Below are positions 22,706 through 34,830 of a DNA stretch of 64,000 nucleotides, piece after piece. The first letter of the stretch is position 1. Every line of letters begins with the position of its first letter. Source of the stretch: Gerris lacustris (taxonomy: Eukaryota > Arthropoda > Insecta > Hemiptera > Gerridae); the NCBI GenBank assembly GCA_951217055.1, contig OX578277.1, forward strand, positions 62,404,388 to 62,468,387, written 5' to 3'. Made by a program: the position numbers and the translations under genes. Below the pieces are notes generated by a model, which was not told the origin of the DNA, ran no database searches, and saw only the letters and a list, made by a program, of their open reading frames with translations.

Positions 22706-23584
22706 GTTTAGTGCGAGTAGTGTCGTAGAGAGAAAGCAAAATGTCATAGTTGTTTCTGTGCTTCTCAAAAATATATGGTTAAGTCGAAAATTCTGCGTTT
22801 TTTAAAAAAAGAATAAAATATTAAAACATTTTTTACCTATTTCCATTTAAATGAAGAAATGCAATTGCTGCTAAATAGTTTATTCGGGAAATCTCAGTTT
22901 GAATTTTCAAAAATCATATTCATCTATCATTATCCACTTAAGAATCAAAGTATAACAATGTGTAATAAATTTGGGACGACATAAATATTGTTTTACTTCA
23001 TAAGATAGTGTTTGATAAAATATTAAACTTATAAAACAACTGAAGCTTTTTGATTGAATGGTGTCCTTTTAAATGTCTAAGAAACATATAGCTTTTAAAT
23101 GTTAAAACAAAGTAAGCATTTAAGGTTACTTTTAACTAAAAGCATTTTAAGGTTGCAACTTATTCGCTGCATTAGTACGCTTCTTTGGGAAATATATCTG
23201 AAATAGGCAATAAAGTATCAATAATATTACTCAATAAAAAATAATAGTTAGTAAGGATCAGCAAAAGTTGTATGTTTCAGATGTTACAGAAAAATGTATA
23301 ACCTTCTTCAATATTTAAATAAGTGTGATAATGGAGCTTTCGATTATTTATAGCATGGATACCATTCTTATTTACACCTTGAAAGGCCATAATCCAAGAG
23401 TTATTACATTCTGAACTAACATTAACTTATTTTTTCATTCATATTATGAACTTACTTGAATTTAAGTGAAGACAATAGTAAAATAAACGTTAAATAATTT
23501 CTTTAAAAAGAGTAAACAACTAGTCTATTGTTTTAAATAGTATTTTGTGGAACTAACTTATTACTTGATTAAAAATACATTTTT
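22706..23584. other. No feature recognised
   Basis: AT-rich sequence without coding signal or a match to the local repeat families. Confidence 0.5.
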
Positions 23585-23715
23585 GATTATTGCTTCCGAG
23601 CTTGGTAACGGAAGCATTGTGTTCACTTTTGAGAACAAAAACCTTTTATGTCTCCGATTTTAAAAATTCCAAGACAGAAATCCGTTTCAGACATCAGGGA
23701 ACATTTTTGGTCTGG

Positions 23716-23747
<32 letters not shown>

Positions 23748-24170
23748 GGTCTGTGTGTCCGCAAATTATGAAACGTGCGACGATAACTTGAGTAAATGTT
23801 GACCAATTTTGATGAAATTTGGTAGACATGTTCATTCTACCAATGCCCAGGACGAGTTCGTTTGGCAACGTTATGCGTGCAAGCGTTCACGAGCAACGCT
23901 CGCGTAAACGTGGACTTCAAATTTAAAATTGCAATTTTAGGTCGGGAAAAAAATCTAACTTCATCTATTCAACGAGACAAACATTTTATGCAAATACAAT
24001 TTTTTAGTAAAACCAACAGCGACACCGCTATAAAGTGTTAAAGATCGCTAAAACTATTAATAGTTTTTACACAATAAACAATATAACAATAATTATTTTA
24101 ATGTTAATATAACAATAAAGTACATGATAGGATGCGAGGAAGCTATGTGCCACACTAATTGGCAGTCTAT
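23585..24170 (+). repeat. R1 repeat with expanded CTGT core
   Basis: Head TTGCTTCCGAGCTTGGTAAC (a few bases shorter than usual), CAGAAATCCGTTTCAGACAT, then a perfect (CTGT) array at 23718-23748. The tail block ATAGGATGCGAGGAAGCTAT runs through TTGGCAGTCTA at about 24170. It is closely related to the copy at 52941-53508, including the GTTATGCGTGCAAGCGTTCA segment. Confidence 0.9.
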
Positions 24171-25384
24171 TTTTTTGTTTGGTTGAATAACTCAAAGGGT
24201 AAAGTGAGCATATTATATAGATAAACTGTGAAGTCATTAGATTAAAAAAAAACAAAAGAAAAAGAAATCGTTTCAGTACATAAGAGTTTATTCGCATGAA
24301 GACCAAATGATCGAAATCGGTTTTAATAAAAACATTTATGATTTTATACAATGAAATACAATAGTGTTTAATCATTATAATATACGGATAATATATATAG
24401 CTGATTCATACGACTAACTAAATATAAGCTAATCAATGTGTTAATACCACAAGAAGATAGTCTTAGGATTCTATAGGGCGAAGTTGGAATAAATTCAAAC
24501 TGAAAGTTCTAATTCGAGATTGTCGCGACATCTGTTGACTCTAGCGTGAACACTACGCCAAGCAGTGTCTCTAACGTCACTCTCTTTTATGTAGATGGCA
24601 GCACTTGTTTAAAAGGAACTTGTGGGGAACTTCACCCCTTTTTGAGTTTTTCTTATACACTTTAACTCAAACCCTCATAGTCTATACTCTCCCTTTTTAT
24701 TTTTACCCTACCCTTTTTTTCTCGCCAAGAGCGTCTGCCGTTGTTTTTGAAGCATGCTCTGGTAGGAAACCATAAATAGTTACCGTGTGAAGGATATATG
24801 GTTAATTATTCGATGCTTGAACACTATGTAAAACAAAAAAGTAAAAGTCCCACTCCGACACTTAAAATTGTTAATAATTTATAGTATCACCCATATATTT
24901 AACACCAATTGAAAATGTATATTATTAATGTCAAATGTAATATTTAAGTTACCTATAAATATCTGATAATCATATGCACTTTCATTTTATAAGATTATTA
25001 TGATAATGATCCATTTTATCTAACAATAGTTATTCTATTTACTCTAAATGCTACCATAGCATGTTATTATGCTACCAGTTTAAATTAATAATTTCTTTTT
25101 AATTCTCTTTCAAAGATAATATTTGAAAATATCAGTTTTAAACTTATTACAAGAATTAATTACTCCTTTTAGATCAATTCTATATTATGCTAATTAAATT
25201 CATTGTAACTCGTTCAAATTATATTATTTAAAATTATCCTTTATTAGACTAAATAGAATATGTATACCTATATAATTCCTTTCCATTCTAAATATTTAGA
25301 ATTATAATCTATCGATTCACAGGTTTTAGAAGATGTGTTCAAGATTTATCCTTTTATTAACCCCTATAATCGTAAAAAGTAAAT
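24171..25384. other. No gene recognised
   Basis: Mostly AT-rich. A more GC-balanced patch at 24500-24760 (with CGCGACATCTGTTGACTC) may be an old retroelement fragment but has no second copy here. Confidence 0.45.
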
Positions 25385-25558
25385 TTGGACAGTTTGTCGA
25401 TTGTTACCCATAAATTATACAATTCCCATAATAATTTTAACCGTCTGCCCTTATTACCTTTTGCTTCATGTAAAAAAATCAAAATAGTTAAACTTGTTTA
25501 AAAAATTAGACAATAATGGGACGCGAGGAAGCTGTGTCCCACAGAAATTGGCCGACTA
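25385..25558 (+). repeat. R1 tail fragment
   Basis: GACAGTTTGTCGATTGTTAC, TTTTAACCGTCTGCCC and GGACGCGAGGAAGCTGTG correspond to the last third of R1. The head and core are missing, i.e. it is truncated on the head side. Confidence 0.7.
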
Positions 25559-25627
25559 ATTTTGCTTTGCTTGGTTTTACAGCTTTATAATATATAAACA
25601 CAAGCCGGTGAGCCCGTGGAAACGGGC

Positions 25628-25840
25628 TTAATTTTATATTAAAAAATAAATAAGTAAATTAATTTAGATATCTATTTAAAGACCAACAAATCAAAACAAA
25701 CATTTAATTTTATTGGAATTAATGTGGTTGCCTTAGGTTAGCAAATCTATTTTTTTTTAGTAAAAAATCATTTCGAGGTGAGTCGTCGCCTTTTTCAGGC
25801 CACTACTCGATTATATAAATGATTTGATTTTAAATTAACC
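25628..25840 (+). repeat. R9 repeat (copy 1)
   Basis: Shares TAAGTAAATTAATTTAGATAT, ATCAAAACAAACATTTAAT, ATCATTTCGAGGTGAGTC and ACTACTCGATTATATAAATG-like blocks with 41336-41520, same strand. Confidence 0.7.
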
Positions 25841-26445
25841 GAAGGACTTGTCTTATATAAAAAAGAAATTATTACATTGTGTTTAAGGAATTGTATATTC
25901 CTGCGGACAGTACGTACCTATTAAGTTTTTTATGCAATAGGTGGTTCAAGCTCTTGATATATATTATTCTTTTGTATTCATAATATATAAATCTATTCTG
26001 TGAAAAACTTTAATTCTACAATATAGTTTTGGTTGTTTTAACATACTTATTCGTATTAGGCTAGGGATTTAAGTTACTTTTTTCCAATTATTGAATTAAA
26101 TTAATTAGGCAGCATTAAATAATTTTAAAAACTAATAAGTATTAAACATTAGTAATGTTTTGACTTTATTTAGAATAATGTAAGTATGTATTTTCAAAAG
26201 ATTTACAGTAGAAAAGAAAAATGATTAGAATATATGTCAAGAGATAGCACCACTGTGCATTTTCATATGATTTTCAGTTATACAGTATACAGATCTTCCA
26301 GCAAAATCGGGTGCATTTACTTCTGGGAGGAATATCAGCTTCATTTTCCATTTTAACTAAATGTAGTGTGCTTAATGCTGTAAACATAAATTAGTAGGAC
26401 AGCAGTTATATTTTTTGTAAATCAAACTCTAGAAATAGCATTATA
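25841..26445. other. No feature recognised
   Basis: AT-rich DNA between R9 and the TA-flanked MITE. Nothing assignable. Confidence 0.5.
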
Positions 26446-26799
26446 GTCCTGGAGATAGCCGTGCAAAAAAGTGTGTGACTAACATCAAGCTAGAATTTTG
26501 TGCATAAGTTATTCTTTTGGTGCCTTTTAAGAATAAGTGGTCGGCTAAGTGCGTCTGCGGGATTTAGCTTGGCATTGAAAAAAAAAAAAAAAAACTTAAA
26601 CAATAAAAATAAAAAGGAGAGCGGCCATGTCCCTATGCCCTATACCATTTTGGTGGACTATGTGATTTTCATGATCCTGAGTATTCCAAATCAAAGTGGT
26701 CTCTTATCTATGTACCGACCACAAATTCTTAAAATGCACTAAAAGATCAAAATTCTTGCGTGATGTTAGTCTGACACTTTTTTGTGCTATCTCCTGGAC
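26446..26799. mobile_element. TA-flanked MITE, 354 bp (same family as 58562-59136)
   Basis: Starts GTCCTGGAGATAGCCGTGCA and ends TGCTATCTCCTGGAC, giving inverted repeats of about 50-60 bp that include AAAAAAGTGT and GACTAACATCAAGC. TA dinucleotides flank both ends (26444-26445, 26800-26801), as expected for Tc1/mariner-type elements. The interior contains GCGGTCGGCTAAG-like and GAGAGCGGCCATGTC sequence also present in the other copy. No transposase. Confidence 0.8.
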
Positions 26800-26931
26800 T
26801 ATATTAGCTATTTTGTTTTCTTTCATTTAACAATTATTTTGTATCTTATATTTGAATTCTACTAGAAGAATAAACATAAATTATTGTTTAGTTATTCACC
26901 TCCAAGAATAAAGTATTTCTTCCATAAAGGG

Positions 26932-27290
26932 TTAATTATTAAGAATACTGTATTAAAGAGTCAAATAAAACGGTTAGATGTAAAATTTCAATTGTAAAAG
27001 TAATGCAGTAGAAGCGACTACTTATATTAGGGGTATAGTATTTCATCCATAGAGTTAGTTGTTAAGAATATTATCTTAAAGAGTCAAATTGAACGGTTAG
27101 ATGTAAAATTTCAATTGTAAAAGTAATGCAGTAGAAGCGACTACTTATATTAGGGGTATAGTATTTCATCCATAGAGAGTTAATTGTTAAGAATATTATC
27201 TTAAAGAGTCAAATTGAACGGTTAGATGTAAAATTTAAATTGTAATAGAAATGCGCAGTAGAAGCGACTACTTATTGTATTAGTTATTAC
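26932..27290 (+). repeat. Tandem repeat, 123-125 bp period, about 2.8 copies
   Basis: AGAGTCAAAT begins at 26957, 27080 and 27205. The units share CGGTTAGATGTAAAATTTCA and GCAGTAGAAGCGACTACTTA. Units 2 and 3 are more alike than unit 1. Confidence 0.9.
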
Positions 27291-27448
27291 TATTAATTGT
27301 AGAGTGGAACGATAACATAAAATTAAATTTTCAACTACATTTTTTTAGTTTTTCAACAGTTTCCGTTCTGTTAACTAAATAAGAGCTTAAAAATAAAAAT
27401 AAATGTATGAGTTTTATTTATAATAATAACTACTTTATTTATCATTAT

Positions 27449-27471
27449 TATTATTATTATTATTATTATTT
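27449..27471 (+). repeat. (ATT)n microsatellite
   Basis: About seven to eight TTA/ATT units in a row. Confidence 0.9.
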
Positions 27472-27780
27472 TACCTGCATTTTTCAAATCGGCTTTAACC
27501 GTGACGGCCATATCGTTCAAATTTTAGTGTATGTATGTACCTCCGAAGCGAGTACACGAGTTTTATTTACCATAAATATATTAATTAATCTTTTTTTTAA
27601 AGAAGTAACAAAATTTCGCAGCTACAACAACTTAAGATAAAAATATCGGCGGGAAACTATTTCTATTACGTTTGTACTGTTCAACAGCCGAGGGATTTTA
27701 ACGCAATGAAATGTCTTCTAACCTAATATGCATTGATGAATAACTAAACGTCCCAATTTAAGTGATTTTTTATCTATTTT

Positions 27781-27996
27781 TATTTTTTTATGTTTCTTCT
27801 ACGTCCCGATCAACATGATTAGGTTATTACAAGGCTAGGATTCTGGCCTCTTTACGCATCTCCTCGATGTGTTCATTAGTTAGAAACATTGTGTCACCAA
27901 ACTGGGATTCGAACTCACCAAATATGTCGGTATTTTCTTCACCTTGGTTTCTGGCAGAGTTGCGCTATTACTCTAATTACTTGGCTACACCGATAC
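27781..27996 (-). repeat. tRNA-derived SINE family A, copy 2
   Basis: Minus strand: head GGTATCGGTGTAGCCAAGTA, B-box-like GAGTTCGAATCCCAG, body ending GTTGATCGGGACGTAGAAGA and an A-rich tail. Parallel in layout to 18071-18276. Confidence 0.7.
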
Positions 27997-28144
27997 CTAA
28001 TTATATTGATATTAAAAATTTATATCTATATATTTTTTTGTTGGGCATTTATGGGTTTGAATATAAATATAATTAGACAATGATTTCCTATTTTCTTCTT
28101 CTTTATAGCTATATTTCGATCCTCTACGGTCATATGCATGCCTT

Positions 28145-28221
28145 AAGGCCCCTATACACGGTCAAAATGTATGCGCAAACATCATGTTTGCGCAAACATT
28201 TTGACCGTGTTTGGGGGCCTT
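28145..28221. mobile_element. 77-bp near-perfect palindrome, foldback MITE remnant
   Basis: AAGGCCCCTATACACGGTCA and ATGTATGCGCAAACAT on the left pair with ATGTTTGCGCAAACAT and TGACCGTGTTTGGGGGCCTT on the right. The loop is only a base or two. Arms are about 37 bp. A unit this symmetrical usually derives from transposon termini that have lost the interior. Confidence 0.8.
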
Positions 28222-28483
28222 TATATTGTTATATTACTTTTATTTTAAATTCGAGTTAAATTTTTCCACAATTCTTATTGGTTTCGTCAATTTATAGTTA
28301 ACGACAAAAATATATAATTGAATAAAAGAAAAAGAGACAAGAAGAACTACATAAAAAAATATATATATTTTCCTTTCTTTAAAAAATATTCATCTAGCCC
28401 TTCGAGAAGCTATTTCAAATTTTCTCAACATTCTCATATACGTAATAGGAATATATAAAGAGAATGTATAATTATGGCACTAA

Positions 28484-28830
28484 AATTCGCTTTTTTACGG
28501 ATATACACGTTTGAGGTCTCTTGAGTCCAAAAAAATTGTTTTTTGTTTTAAATATCTGTTTGTAGCCTAAGTACACGTGGATGTCGATGAAATTTATCAT
28601 TCATGTTCAGAACAATCATGCTCCCGAGGTGAAATCGAGAATTATTTTTTGTTCCGAATTTGGGGGTGCTACCCCCCTTAAACTCCATAATAATTTGTAA
28701 ATAAAATTATTTCTCGAAAACGGTTCCGACGAATTTTATTAACAAATTTTAAAACTTAGTCCATTTAAATGGAAGCTAAGGATATTAGACGGTTCCCCAG
28801 AAAAAACTTAGTATTTTTCTAACACTGTAT
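28484..28830 (+). repeat. R3 repeat, truncated copy
   Basis: TTGAGTCCAAAAAA, GAGGTGAAATCGAGAAT, GGGGGTGCTACCCCC and TCTCGAAAACGGTTCCGACG align with 3432-4036. It ends where ACGGTTCCCCAGAAAAAACTT begins to diverge, so the last third is missing. Confidence 0.75.
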
Positions 28831-29392
28831 TATGCATAACAAAATAAATACTAATATAAAGTTATATAGAATGAAGAAAGTATCGTTCAAATACATATTG
28901 TTAATTCTTGCTTTGAAACCATTTAATATAAACAAAGATTGTTTTTATCCTTGGTTTCCGATTTAAGATTGAAGTGAAAACATAAAAGTATTCATTTTAT
29001 AGTTATTCTGTTCTATTAAAACAGTATCTTGAAATCAATGCATAATAGATGTGTAGTTTAATCTGTTAATATAATTAGCCATGAATAATAAAAGAAATAA
29101 CTATAAATTTATGAATTTGAATAATTTGCTTGACTGGCTTTACCCAAGTGTATAATATTTATGATACATGTAACACAATTTACATTGAAACAAATGTTTC
29201 AAATTGCTCCAAAAGACGTCATAATACTGTTTAACACAGCACGTGGTTTCTTAAAAATATTTATATATTAACATATATAATATGTAGAAACATTTTATAA
29301 AAACAGCAGTGCAGAGTTACACTGAATTACCATAATGGAGTTGGCTATATATGAGATCAAAAAGAGTTTAACTATGTATGCCTTAAAAGTAA
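28831..29392. other. No feature recognised
   Basis: AT-rich spacer between R3 and the Crypton-like element. Confidence 0.5.
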
Positions 29393-29830
29393 TAGTACAT
29401 TACACGTCAAGTGCGGAAAGTAGCATTTTGCATGCGAGTGTGGAGTTTGCACCACACGAGCAATGCAAAATGCCGTTTTCGCACGAGTTGCGTACCGTAC
29501 TTTATCTAGGATTGTTAGATTTAAATAATAAATACAGAAAAAAATAAACTTGCTGTATGTATGTTCGTAACTCTCTCTTGATAAAGATGGCATTAATTCT
29601 TGAGTTGTATTTTTTGCCCAATTAATTATTTCTGGAGGAGTATTATTCTCCACATTTTCGTCAAAGTCACTTGATTCACTCATTGTTTTTCACTAAAAAC
29701 TCGATATAAACAGTTACTTTAATAAAAGAATAGCAAATTAGTTTTGTTAAATGTAAACAAACTCTCTAATCGTGCGTAAAGCTGAAGAATTCCTCTTCTT
29801 TACCGCCCTAGGGTGGTAAAGAAGAGTTTA
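29393..29830 (-). mobile_element. Crypton-like internally deleted element
   Basis: Minus-strand homologue of the unit at 7494-8069. It shares the AATAGTACATTACACG terminus, the ACGCAACTCGTGCGAAAACG block, and a start codon at 29683. The extended palindrome CTTCTTTACCGCCCTAGGG..CCCTA..AAAGAAG lies at 29796-29826 upstream of the ORF. It starts at the palindrome, so about 120 bp of the usual left part is missing. This copy keeps the best ORF of the family. Confidence 0.65.
29546..29683 (-). pseudogene. N-terminal fragment of Crypton/tyrosine-recombinase-like protein
   Basis: About 46 residues are family-like: acidic start MSESSDFDENVENN, then PPEIINWAKNTTQELMPSLS and ESYEHTYSKF. From memory, insect Crypton-like proteins begin with an acidic stretch, then 'PPEI..A...T.EL.P..S...YE..Y.KF', and only afterwards the recombinase core. 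Here the core is gone. The frame stays open to 29372, but the later residues are translated 3' noncoding block. The short conserved frame across three copies suggests descent from a once-active protein. Confidence 0.5.
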
Positions 29831-32403
29831 TTTATTCATTTTTATTTTGGCATTTAATCACTCTTGCAGTTGAGTTAAGTTACATGAAAGTGTATAGGAA
29901 CATTTACTGTATACTTCTACTTCTAGTTGTATTATTATACCTTATATACCAGACCTCTATAATACTATTACCTTTACTTTACCTATTACTTTCTTTGTAC
30001 TTTTAGTGTTGCTGCTTTTTTTCCTTACTAATATCGAACTTACTTATATATGAATACAAAACCAATTTAACTTTTATTCTTTTACTTCTGTTCTTAATCT
30101 TCTCTACAGCTTTAGGTTTATAGAACAGGGTTCAAAACTTGGAGTTGATTATAAATCATCTCTCCCCTCTATCCAACCTTTGTTAGATCTCTCATTCATC
30201 TACCCTTCATCTAAACCTTTTATCAAATAAACTGAAAAAAAAAAAACTTTGAAGAATAAAAATGCAGAAAGTAGGTACAAAATAATTTATATGTATATAC
30301 TTTTTTTTACAATAAGTGTTTGTCAATCACTAGCTCTGTTAACAAATAAAATATTAAAAGTTAATATTTAAACTGATTTATTTATTTCGTGCTTTTATGA
30401 CAATATCTATTCAATAAGAACTAAGCAGGTGAAATATATAAGAAATAATTAAAAGGAAGGGTACTACACATTTTTCTATTCTACATTAATTCAACAAGTT
30501 GATCAATTAAAGGCAAATAATAATATTATATATTAGGAAGGAAAAAATACTAAAATGTTTAATTACTGTCTGCATGAAGTATGGTTTTATTGATTTAATT
30601 TTAGAATTACACTTATTTAGTAGACTGAATAATCAGTCTAGTATAGCCTGGATAAAATAGGATGTCACCGTGCCATTATTAAAAATAAACTTGAATACAG
30701 GGCTTTTCTCCCGGTAAAGCATTAGAATCCAGTGGCAAACTAGCTAAAACTATTACTAATATGCGATCAAGGCTAAAGAAGAGGTATTAACTGCTGATCG
30801 AAACTTATAGATACGATCTCATTGGAAAGGCCTGCTAATAGGAATTCAGATTCGGTGATAACTTTAATCTTGAAAAGTCATAATTTGTTACCGATTAACT
30901 CACTTAATGCAAAAGTGTAAACAACCTTTTGAAGGGAACTTCAGGGTAACTTAAAGATTAGCGGCGGATGCCTTATAGCTGAATATTATAAATTCCGTAA
31001 TATCAAAGTTATAATCAAAACTTTTGACGTTTGTTTGTTAGAGAAGATTGAGACAAATATTTTACTTTTGTCAGGAGTTTCTTCACGTTTTTAATCGTGA
31101 CGAAGTTTATTTTGGTTGGTGATGACAACTTAAGTTAACATTAGAAATTAATAGCCAAGACGAGTAGAGTTTGAGTTAACGCAACTAATGCGCTTACTAT
31201 CTGGAAACAAATATCGAACTTCATCATTCTTGTTGATGAATAAATAATATGTCAGAGACTTTATATATTAGTATTATGGGTGAAGATAATTTAAGCCTCT
31301 GGAGTTATAACAAAAATATTTTATTGGAGCAAAATATTTCCGCATATTAATCATCATTGATATCAAAATGGTCAATAGTCAAGAAGGAAATTTAAATGTG
31401 ATTTTTTAAGGAAAGAGTTGGGATAAAATACTCGTAAAAAGATTCAGTCTATTTTATCTTGTTGCCTTTGTATTCTAAATTTTCAGATGTTTGACAAGGT
31501 TATGGTTATGGAAATCGAATTAAGTATTTCATTTACCGATTGCTTCTCTTAAAGTAGCAAATGAATAATCATTATAACTATAACAATTAATATTAAATAA
31601 ATGCAATTAACAAATAACATTTAAAAACCAACAATAACCATCTAAGAATAGAGAGTGTATATTTAAGTCATAAACAAAGAAATGTCCTTCTTACAGCAGA
31701 CTAGATACCTCTTATTTAAAAAATATAACCAATTTAATATTATAGAAATTTATTTACTGTTAACTAAAAACTGAAGACACGAGTAATTGCCTATAAATCA
31801 ATCAATTTCGAAAAACAAAATACGTATTATGATTAATTTGCAAATCTGGTAATTTTTCTTCTTATTAATTTAAATGAATCTCGCTTAACAATAAGTAAAA
31901 GAATTTAAATGAAGAATTATGACTTTTTACAGCTTATCTATAAATGCCCACTTAAACGCAAGCAATTATAGACTTTCACAATGTTAAATGGTAGGAAACT
32001 CTTTCTTGTTTCATTTGATTTAAAACAAACTTTTTAGCAATAAAACTAAAATTATAATTATTCAGGGTTTAATTATTATTATTAGTCTGACTCCAATTTA
32101 CAATTTTATGTAAATTCAACAGTATAGTTTTAATACAATAATTGATAGATACATAAGAGATTTTAATAATAATTATAATAGATTGAATGTTAAAGATAAT
32201 AAATGTTGGCTGTTAGTTTCAGAATTTAACCAATAAATGTTTAGAAATTAAATCTATTTTTTTTTTTTTCAGATCATCAAAATAAAATTGTTTGAACTTA
32301 CACATTTATTTCTTTTAATTTTCTGGTGAAATGATAAAATTTTGTTAGATATAGGACCTTTAATATAGTTTAATATTTTTTATGAATAAAACACTAGTTT
32401 CTA
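29831..32403. other. No gene recognised
   Basis: AT-rich DNA without a convincing frame or element boundary. Poly-A at about 30235-30247 and a T-rich run at about 32260 are simple sequence. Confidence 0.5.
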
Positions 32404-32450
32404 TATAGAATTAAAACAAACTGTCTCTCCACGTTTGTTTTAATTCTATA
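32404..32450. repeat. Perfect 18-bp-stem hairpin
   Basis: TATAGAATTAAAACAAAC at 32404-32421 is exactly complementary to 32433-32450, with an 11-base loop TGTCTCTCCAC. It could be a transposon relic or a structured RNA. Nothing else supports either. Confidence 0.8.
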
Positions 32451-32485
32451 ATATGACCTCCATACATGCTCCCATATCCAACGTA

Positions 32486-32814
32486 GTTTCTATATGTTTC
32501 TTTGGGTCTATAGGGTTTTTTGTGCATAATTTTTAGGGTTAAAAGAGTTTCCTCTGCTATTCATTCAAGTAATTATAATTTTATTAATTTCTCAATTGTA
32601 TGTGATGTGACAATTATTAGGTAAAGGAAACATATGTATAACTTTTTTATGGATTGGCTCATATGACTGAGAAATAGAAATAAGCCTGGATAAGGCCAAG
32701 GTGAGGGCGAAATATATAGCGCTGGAGGAGAAAACAAATTTAAATTGTTTTACATTTTTAACCCTAAAAAACTATACACAAAAAACCCTATAGACGCAAA
32801 AAATATAAAGAAAC
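32486..32814. mobile_element. TA-flanked MITE, 329 bp
   Basis: Inverted termini of about 55-60 bp: GTTTCT..CTATAGGGTTTTTTGTGCAT..TTTTTAGGGTTAAAA on the left and its complement on the right, ending GAAAC. TA lies on both sides (32484-32485, 32815-32816). The inner ends of the arms carry AACCCTAAAA. No coding capacity. Confidence 0.8.
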
Positions 32815-33511
32815 TATGGTGTTTATTATTTGATAATTAGTGTGTATTTATTTATTAGTGTAATTTTTTTACAAAATAGATTGAAATAAAGGGTTCAAAA
32901 AACTACAAGAAGATTAAATATTTTTATATTCTGTCATACATGTTATAATTATTATATGAACGTTGAAAACAATTGATTTATTGTAGAATTGAAGTCGTAT
33001 ATCTTTATATCTTATCCTATACCATAAAAAGCCGTTTCAACCCACAAGCTCAAACACGTGGCTGTAATCTTGCTTGGCTTTGTTTAAGACCATTTTGATG
33101 CACTCTTCAACCTATATCAATTGTTTTATAATCTAAATAAAACCATTTAAAAAAATATGTAAGTGATAAACGAACTAACTGTAAGGTTAAGATTTTTTTT
33201 TTTTTTTTTACCATTTTTGATCGTATAAAATATAGTTACAGTCCGTGTGTGGATTGAAAAATATTTTGCATTATTCTTAATTATAGCAATATACAAATAA
33301 TTGTTCATCAAGTGCTATTGATTTTTGCAAATTAGTTTTTAAAATATTTTTAGGCATAAACGAAATTTAAATTGTAACCCAATAAAATATATTCGTAGAT
33401 TTCTCAAGATAATCTCAATTTTATGTACTGGTGGATTTTGCATTATTGACAATTATAACAATATACTGATCATTTTTCATCTTAAATTATTATTGTTTTT
33501 TTACAAATTAT
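32815..33511. other. No feature recognised
   Basis: AT-rich spacer with a poly-T run at about 33195-33209. Confidence 0.5.
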
Positions 33512-34110
33512 TTTGCTTCCGAGCCTACCGAAGGTAAGGGGCAAGCTATGTGATCGTTTCGAAGAACGAAAATATTTTAGGTCTCCGATTTCAAAAATTC
33601 CAAGACAGAAATCCGTTTCAGACATCTGGGAACATATTTGGTTCCGTGTCTGTCGGTCTGTCGTTCGATTTTTGCGAACCAACATATCTTAAAAACTACA
33701 CGTCCAATTTTAATAAAATTTAGATGGTTGGTCATAATTAGTCCATTGTATTGGTCCCATATAAGTTTCAACCTTCTGCGCTTATTTGTTTCTCTTCCAT
33801 ATGCGCACAAACATACAACTATTTACACCTATAGCTTCAAAAGTACTTATTGATTTGTATGAAACATTTATAGCTTATCGAAAGTAACCCGCAGATAGCC
33901 CCAGATTAATTTGAACCGCCTGCGCTCTTTAACTTTTGCTAAATTGATACTTAAATTCATGTAAAAAATTAAAACAATTTTGACCGATTGAAAAAACGGG
34001 GGAAGCAATTAAACAAATTAGACAATAATGGCTTCTAATAGCATATAATCAATAAAGTACGTGGATAGGATGCGAGGAAGCTATGTGCCACACCATCAAT
34101 TGGCAATCTA
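33512..34110 (+). repeat. R1 repeat, full-length
   Basis: Head TTGCTTCCGAGCCTACCGAA, core GACATCTGGGAACATATTTG, the AACATATCTTAAAAACTACA segment, and tail GGATGCGAGGAAGCTATGTG..TTGGCAATCTA. The CTGT array is short here, so R1 spread does not depend on the expansion. Confidence 0.9.
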
Positions 34111-34589
34111 TTTTAAAATATATTTAGGCATCTACGAAATTTGTTAACGCAATAAAATATATTCGTCGATTATCTCAAGATAATCTAAATGTTATGTATT
34201 GATGTAATATTATATGACAATAGTTCATATTGCGAATGCAATTTTAAATAATTTATTATTTAACATAATACTTCAACGTGATTTCTATTTAAACTTACTT
34301 AAATTGACTGAAATATAGAAATCTAAATATTTTTGGACGATCAGGTGATTAAAAACAGCATTAAATAATCATTTTCTGTAATAGACTATTCAAACAAATC
34401 AAGTTTTTTTAATTTTAAATATATTTTCTTCATTTATAATAATCTAATGGATAATCCGAGTTCACTAACTTTATATTAAACGTTACCTACTAGTGTATAA
34501 AGAACTCCCGTATAGAAAAAATTGAATTTTGATCTTATATCGACCAAATTGGTTTGCACCCATAATAATTTTTCACGGAAAATATAAAA
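34111..34589. other. No feature recognised
   Basis: AT-rich spacer. TATATTTAGGCATCTACGAAAT at 34121 loosely repeats TATTTTTAGGCATAAACGAAAT at 33345, suggesting a small local duplication around the R1 insertion. Confidence 0.45.
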
Positions 34590-34830
34590 TATGTAACTTC
34601 CCATATGTTTTATATAAAATTATATTAGATTCATATTCTTTTCCGACCCTTCAAGGCCTTTAAAACCATGCATATTGACTAAAAAACGTTTTTTGTTGTC
34701 CACCATCCTGAAAATATTAAGTACGAAATTTCCACAGAACCAAAGAGTTGTCACAAATGATAAAATGTACCCGTGTGCCGACTTTCGTTCGAATCAGTTA
34801 ATTATTACGCAATAATCTGTTTGACAAACA
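34590..34830 (-). repeat. R11 diverged repeat (copy 1)
   Basis: On the minus strand GGTTTTAAAGGCCTTGAAGG and GGAAAAGAATATGA match, imperfectly, CGTTTTAAAGGTCTTGAAGA and GGAATATAATATGT at about 41780-41820. Boundaries are uncertain. Confidence 0.4.

Noticed and set aside
32404..32450. microRNA precursor
   Set aside because: An 18-bp perfect AT-rich stem with a short loop is too short and too perfect for a typical animal pre-miRNA, and no conservation data are available.
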